Shown here in pieces: positions 21,658 to 22,948 of a stretch of 22,948 nt of DNA. The stretch is from JANYIP01 sp031394045. GTDB lineage: Bacteria > Actinomycetota > Actinomycetes > Prado026. The DNA is taken from NCBI GenBank assembly GCA_031394045.1, contig JANMWN010000343.1, positions 1 to 22,948 on the forward strand. The letters are read 5' to 3'. Below the pieces are notes generated by a model that had not been told where the DNA came from, searched no databases, and worked only from the letters and a program-made list of their open reading frames with translations. The number at the start of each line of letters is the position of its first letter. Positions within the stretch are counted from its first letter, which is position 1. The position numbers and the translations under genes were made by a program.

Positions 21658-22948
<1,291 letters not shown>

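Overview
The window is a single block of the core translation and transcription gene cluster of a high-GC actinobacterium, and every gene I can support is on the minus strand. Actinobacterial traits include the RpoA, S8 and L36 N-termini, a C-type (zinc) S14 inside the spc cluster, a short-LID adenylate kinase, an EF-Tu of 397 residues and frequent GTG starts. Protein resemblances lean towards Propionibacteriales/Nocardioidaceae, but that is recall from the sequences, not a search.

Read in the direction of transcription (high to low coordinates), the layout has three parts. (1) The 3' two thirds of rpoC (22948-20488), interrupted by an in-frame TAG at 21658-21660. (2) The str operon: a clear sigmaA-type promoter (20359-20387), a leader of roughly 120 nt, then rpsL-rpsG-fusA-tuf (20228-15888). 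(3) After a 250-nt spacer, the fused S10-spc-alpha supercluster: rpsJ-rplC-rplD-rplW-rplB-rpsS-rplV-rpsC-rplP-rpmC-rpsQ, rplN-rplX-rplE-rpsN-rpsH-rplF-rplR-rpsE-rpmD-rplO-secY-adk-map-infA-rpmJ, and rpsM-rpsK-rpsD-rpoA. rpoA runs off the left edge just as its C-terminal domain begins.

The genes supply small- and large-subunit ribosomal proteins, both main elongation factors, initiation factor IF1, the SecY translocon channel, N-terminal methionine removal, adenylate balance and two RNA polymerase subunits. Many neighbours overlap by 1 or 4 nt at stop/start (TGATG, TAATG, TAGTG, GTGA), which suggests translational coupling.

Gene content is ordinary. The points worth a second look are: the amber codon inside rpoC, lying between the first and the other three cysteines of the second zinc site; a 22-nt element with 21/22 identity shared by the rpsJ and rpsL leaders at similar distances from the start codons; GC hairpins placed exactly at the classical S10/spc (rpsQ-rplN) and spc/alpha (rpmJ-rpsM) operon boundaries; and a 20-nt tandem duplication of the 3' end of rpsG. 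No mobile elements, CRISPR arrays, tRNAs or rRNAs were seen. No spacer exceeds 300 nt; the longest are 20229-20487 and 15638-15887.
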